15,359 nt of DNA from positions 1 through 15,359 of the forward strand of contig CAAGGJ010000039.1 of NCBI GenBank assembly GCA_900769345.1. Reading direction: 5' to 3'. This stretch comes from Bacteroidales bacterium (GTDB lineage Bacteria > Bacteroidota > Bacteroidia > Bacteroidales > Muribaculaceae). The notes beneath the pieces were generated by a model. It was given only the letters and a program-made list of their open reading frames with translations, searched no databases and had not been told where the DNA came from. This document shows, in pieces, positions 14,267-15,359 of the stretch. The position numbers were made by a program, and so were the translations under genes. The first letter of the stretch is position 1. Every line of letters starts with the position of its first letter.

Positions 14267-15094
14267 TCAATCCCTATCCTTGTCGTGTTTAGCCCAAATT
14301 ACGTCGTATCCCGGGTAATCAAGCAGAGCTTTATCTGAGCAATCTTCCGGCAATGCGCATTCTATGTTTTCATCGCACGTCAATCCAAGGTCTCTATTCT
14401 GGTTCTTTAGTTGACGCAGTTTCGTTCTAATCATTTGATTGGTACCTATATCATACATCTTTTTTATGTCACCGGTCAGTACTTGAGAAACCTTATTTCT
14501 GTATTCCAACAAATCCCCCCAGCATCTTTGTTCCTTACGTATAGATTTTTGGTATTCTGTTCTCTGTTCATCATACTCGTCTTCACCTACAGCTATTATG
14601 AAGGCAGAGTAGGCATCCGCTATCATTGCTGAAGTAAACACTGTCTTGCTGTAAGGGATTTCTTTCCCAAGTGTGTGCTGGTACAAGTAGTGTTGAGACT
14701 CACCTTGGACTTGTATTCCTTGAGAGAGGACTGCACTAACGTACATTGGTGTAGAACTACCATGATCTTCTTGTAATGAAACCTCATGAACAGCTTCATG
14801 ATACTTCTCCCAAAGGGCCTTCTCTTTTAAGAACACTTTACGATACTTAGGTAAAGCTTCCAATAATTTCCGAAACTCATTATTAACATAGTCTTCCTCT
14901 GAAAGATAATCGTTTATACATGCCGCGTTTATATCGGCCTGAGTCGCTAACGAATCATTCATAACAATATCTATTTGATATGGTTCTTCCATGATTGAGT
15001 CACAGGTATCTCTGTCAGCGATGGCATTATCAGGCTTATTTGGATTGCACGATGTTAATGCTATCAAGGTAACCACATAGATTAATTTCTTCAT
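14267..15094 (-). CDS. Putative lipoprotein with two LprI/DUF1311-like segments
   Basis: A 275-residue exported protein. The signal ends in a lipobox LTSC with C16 as the lipidation site; N17 and P18 follow, and there is no clear retention or surface signal. The mature part is soluble, acidic and mostly helical. Two segments, EKALWEKYHEAV at 91-102 and EQRCWGDLLEYRNKV at 188-202, have the W-x-x-Y/L helix pattern seen in LprI/DUF1311 proteins, some of which inhibit lysozyme in mycobacteria; this similarity is weak and by eye. Cysteines at 31, 59, 191, 240, 246 and 252 could form disulphides in the periplasm. I do not assign a function. Codon use is more A/T-rich than in the block to the left, which suggests acquisition. 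No clear promoter box was found upstream. Confidence 0.75.
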   Translation of the reverse strand: MKKLIYVVTLIALTSCNPNKPDNAIADRDTCDSIMEEPYQIDIVMNDSLATQADINAACINDYLSEEDYVNNEFRKLLEALPKYRKVFLKEKALWEKYHEAVHEVSLQEDHGSSTPMYVSAVLSQGIQVQGESQHYLYQHTLGKEIPYSKTVFTSAMIADAYSAFIIAVGEDEYDEQRTEYQKSIRKEQRCWGDLLEYRNKVSQVLTGDIKKMYDIGTNQMIRTKLRQLKNQNRDLGLTCDENIECALPEDCSDKALLDYPGYDVIWAKHDKDRD

Positions 15095-15145
15095 ATTGCT
15101 TCAATAATTTAAGTGTATAATGGAATAAATAAGTTCGATTTAAAC

Positions 15146-15177
15146 AAAAAAAATAGGTATGACTACACATATACCTA
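15146..15177 (-). terminator. Rho-independent terminator of an upstream minus-strand unit
   Basis: TAGGTAT (15154-15160) pairs with ATACCTA (15171-15177), followed on the minus strand by eight T (complement of 15153-15146). It must end a transcript entering from beyond about 15180; no recognisable gene end lies between it and the window edge. Confidence 0.75.
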
Positions 15178-15359
15178 CTGAACCGACAATATGGTTCCAA
15201 ACATCTTTTTGAACCAAGGAAATCTACAGATTTTCCAAATGCCAGGTCACATCGGTCAATGAATCTCATTTTATCTTTCCATAGGATGACACGATAATAT
15301 CCAATGATATTTACTTTACCTTAATTCCGCAACACTATTATAAATATAACCCTTAAGTA
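15178..15359. other. Unassigned right-edge sequence
   Basis: No reading frame here has family resemblance or enough length to support a gene. On the minus strand a short frame GIWKICRFPWFKKMFGTIL... (from about 15243 to the TAG at 15177-15175) ends at the terminator and could be the frayed tail of a decayed gene, but a stop codon lies just upstream of it. A small repeat GGTTC/GAACC spans 15193-15214. Confidence 0.3.

Noticed and set aside
15036..15269. Minus-strand open frame of 77 codons near the right end
   Set aside because: It crosses the strong terminator at 15146-15177 and overlaps the lipoprotein signal region; no family resemblance.

Overview
The window looks like a chromosomal segment of a Bacteroidales gut commensal, possibly Muribaculaceae-like; the family is a guess. 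The evidence is repeated Bacteroidetes-type promoters (TTTG/TTG, about 19-20 nt, then TAnnTTTG), few Shine-Dalgarno sites, and the gene content: short type I pullulanase, secreted NagZ-like GH3, and an OPT transporter beside trpS. Most genes lie on the minus strand.

Positions 1-343 hold the 5' end of a group IIC intron (minus strand, running off the left edge). It sits directly behind the rho-independent terminator of a tRNA-Ser(UGA) gene that has its own promoter and a leader hairpin. From 405 to 5673 there are four minus-strand genes: a small four-cysteine protein followed by a secreted GH3 beta-N-acetylglucosaminidase, then, from a separate promoter, a secreted pullulanase followed 17-20 bp later by glycerate 2-kinase. 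This is a polysaccharide/peptidoglycan glycan and central carbon block.

Positions 5700-8530 are the accessory-looking part. A plus-strand gene encodes a membrane-anchored protein with a NUDIX-like C-terminal domain, resembling the TM-NUDIX effectors known from CBASS anti-phage systems but with no CD-NTase in view. Next to it, on the minus strand, is a three-gene cassette joined by two ATGA overlaps: an HTH protein with a DUF3791-like tail, a DUF3990 protein with ADP-ribosyltransferase-like features, and a 69-residue partner. A 13-bp inverted repeat lies at the cassette promoter. This reads as a toxin-antitoxin-like module.

Positions 8533-13836 are housekeeping: OPT-family transporter, tryptophanyl-tRNA synthetase, inositol monophosphatase-family enzyme in an operon with an Lrp/AsnC regulator, and a divergent GNAT acetyltransferase whose promoter faces and overlaps that of the regulator. 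Terminators follow the OPT and trpS genes.

Positions 13837-15359 are visibly more A/T-rich. They hold a 430-bp gene-free stretch with stable inverted repeats, an unrecognised lipoprotein with two LprI/DUF1311-like segments, and a strong minus-strand terminator whose gene is not recognisable before the right edge.
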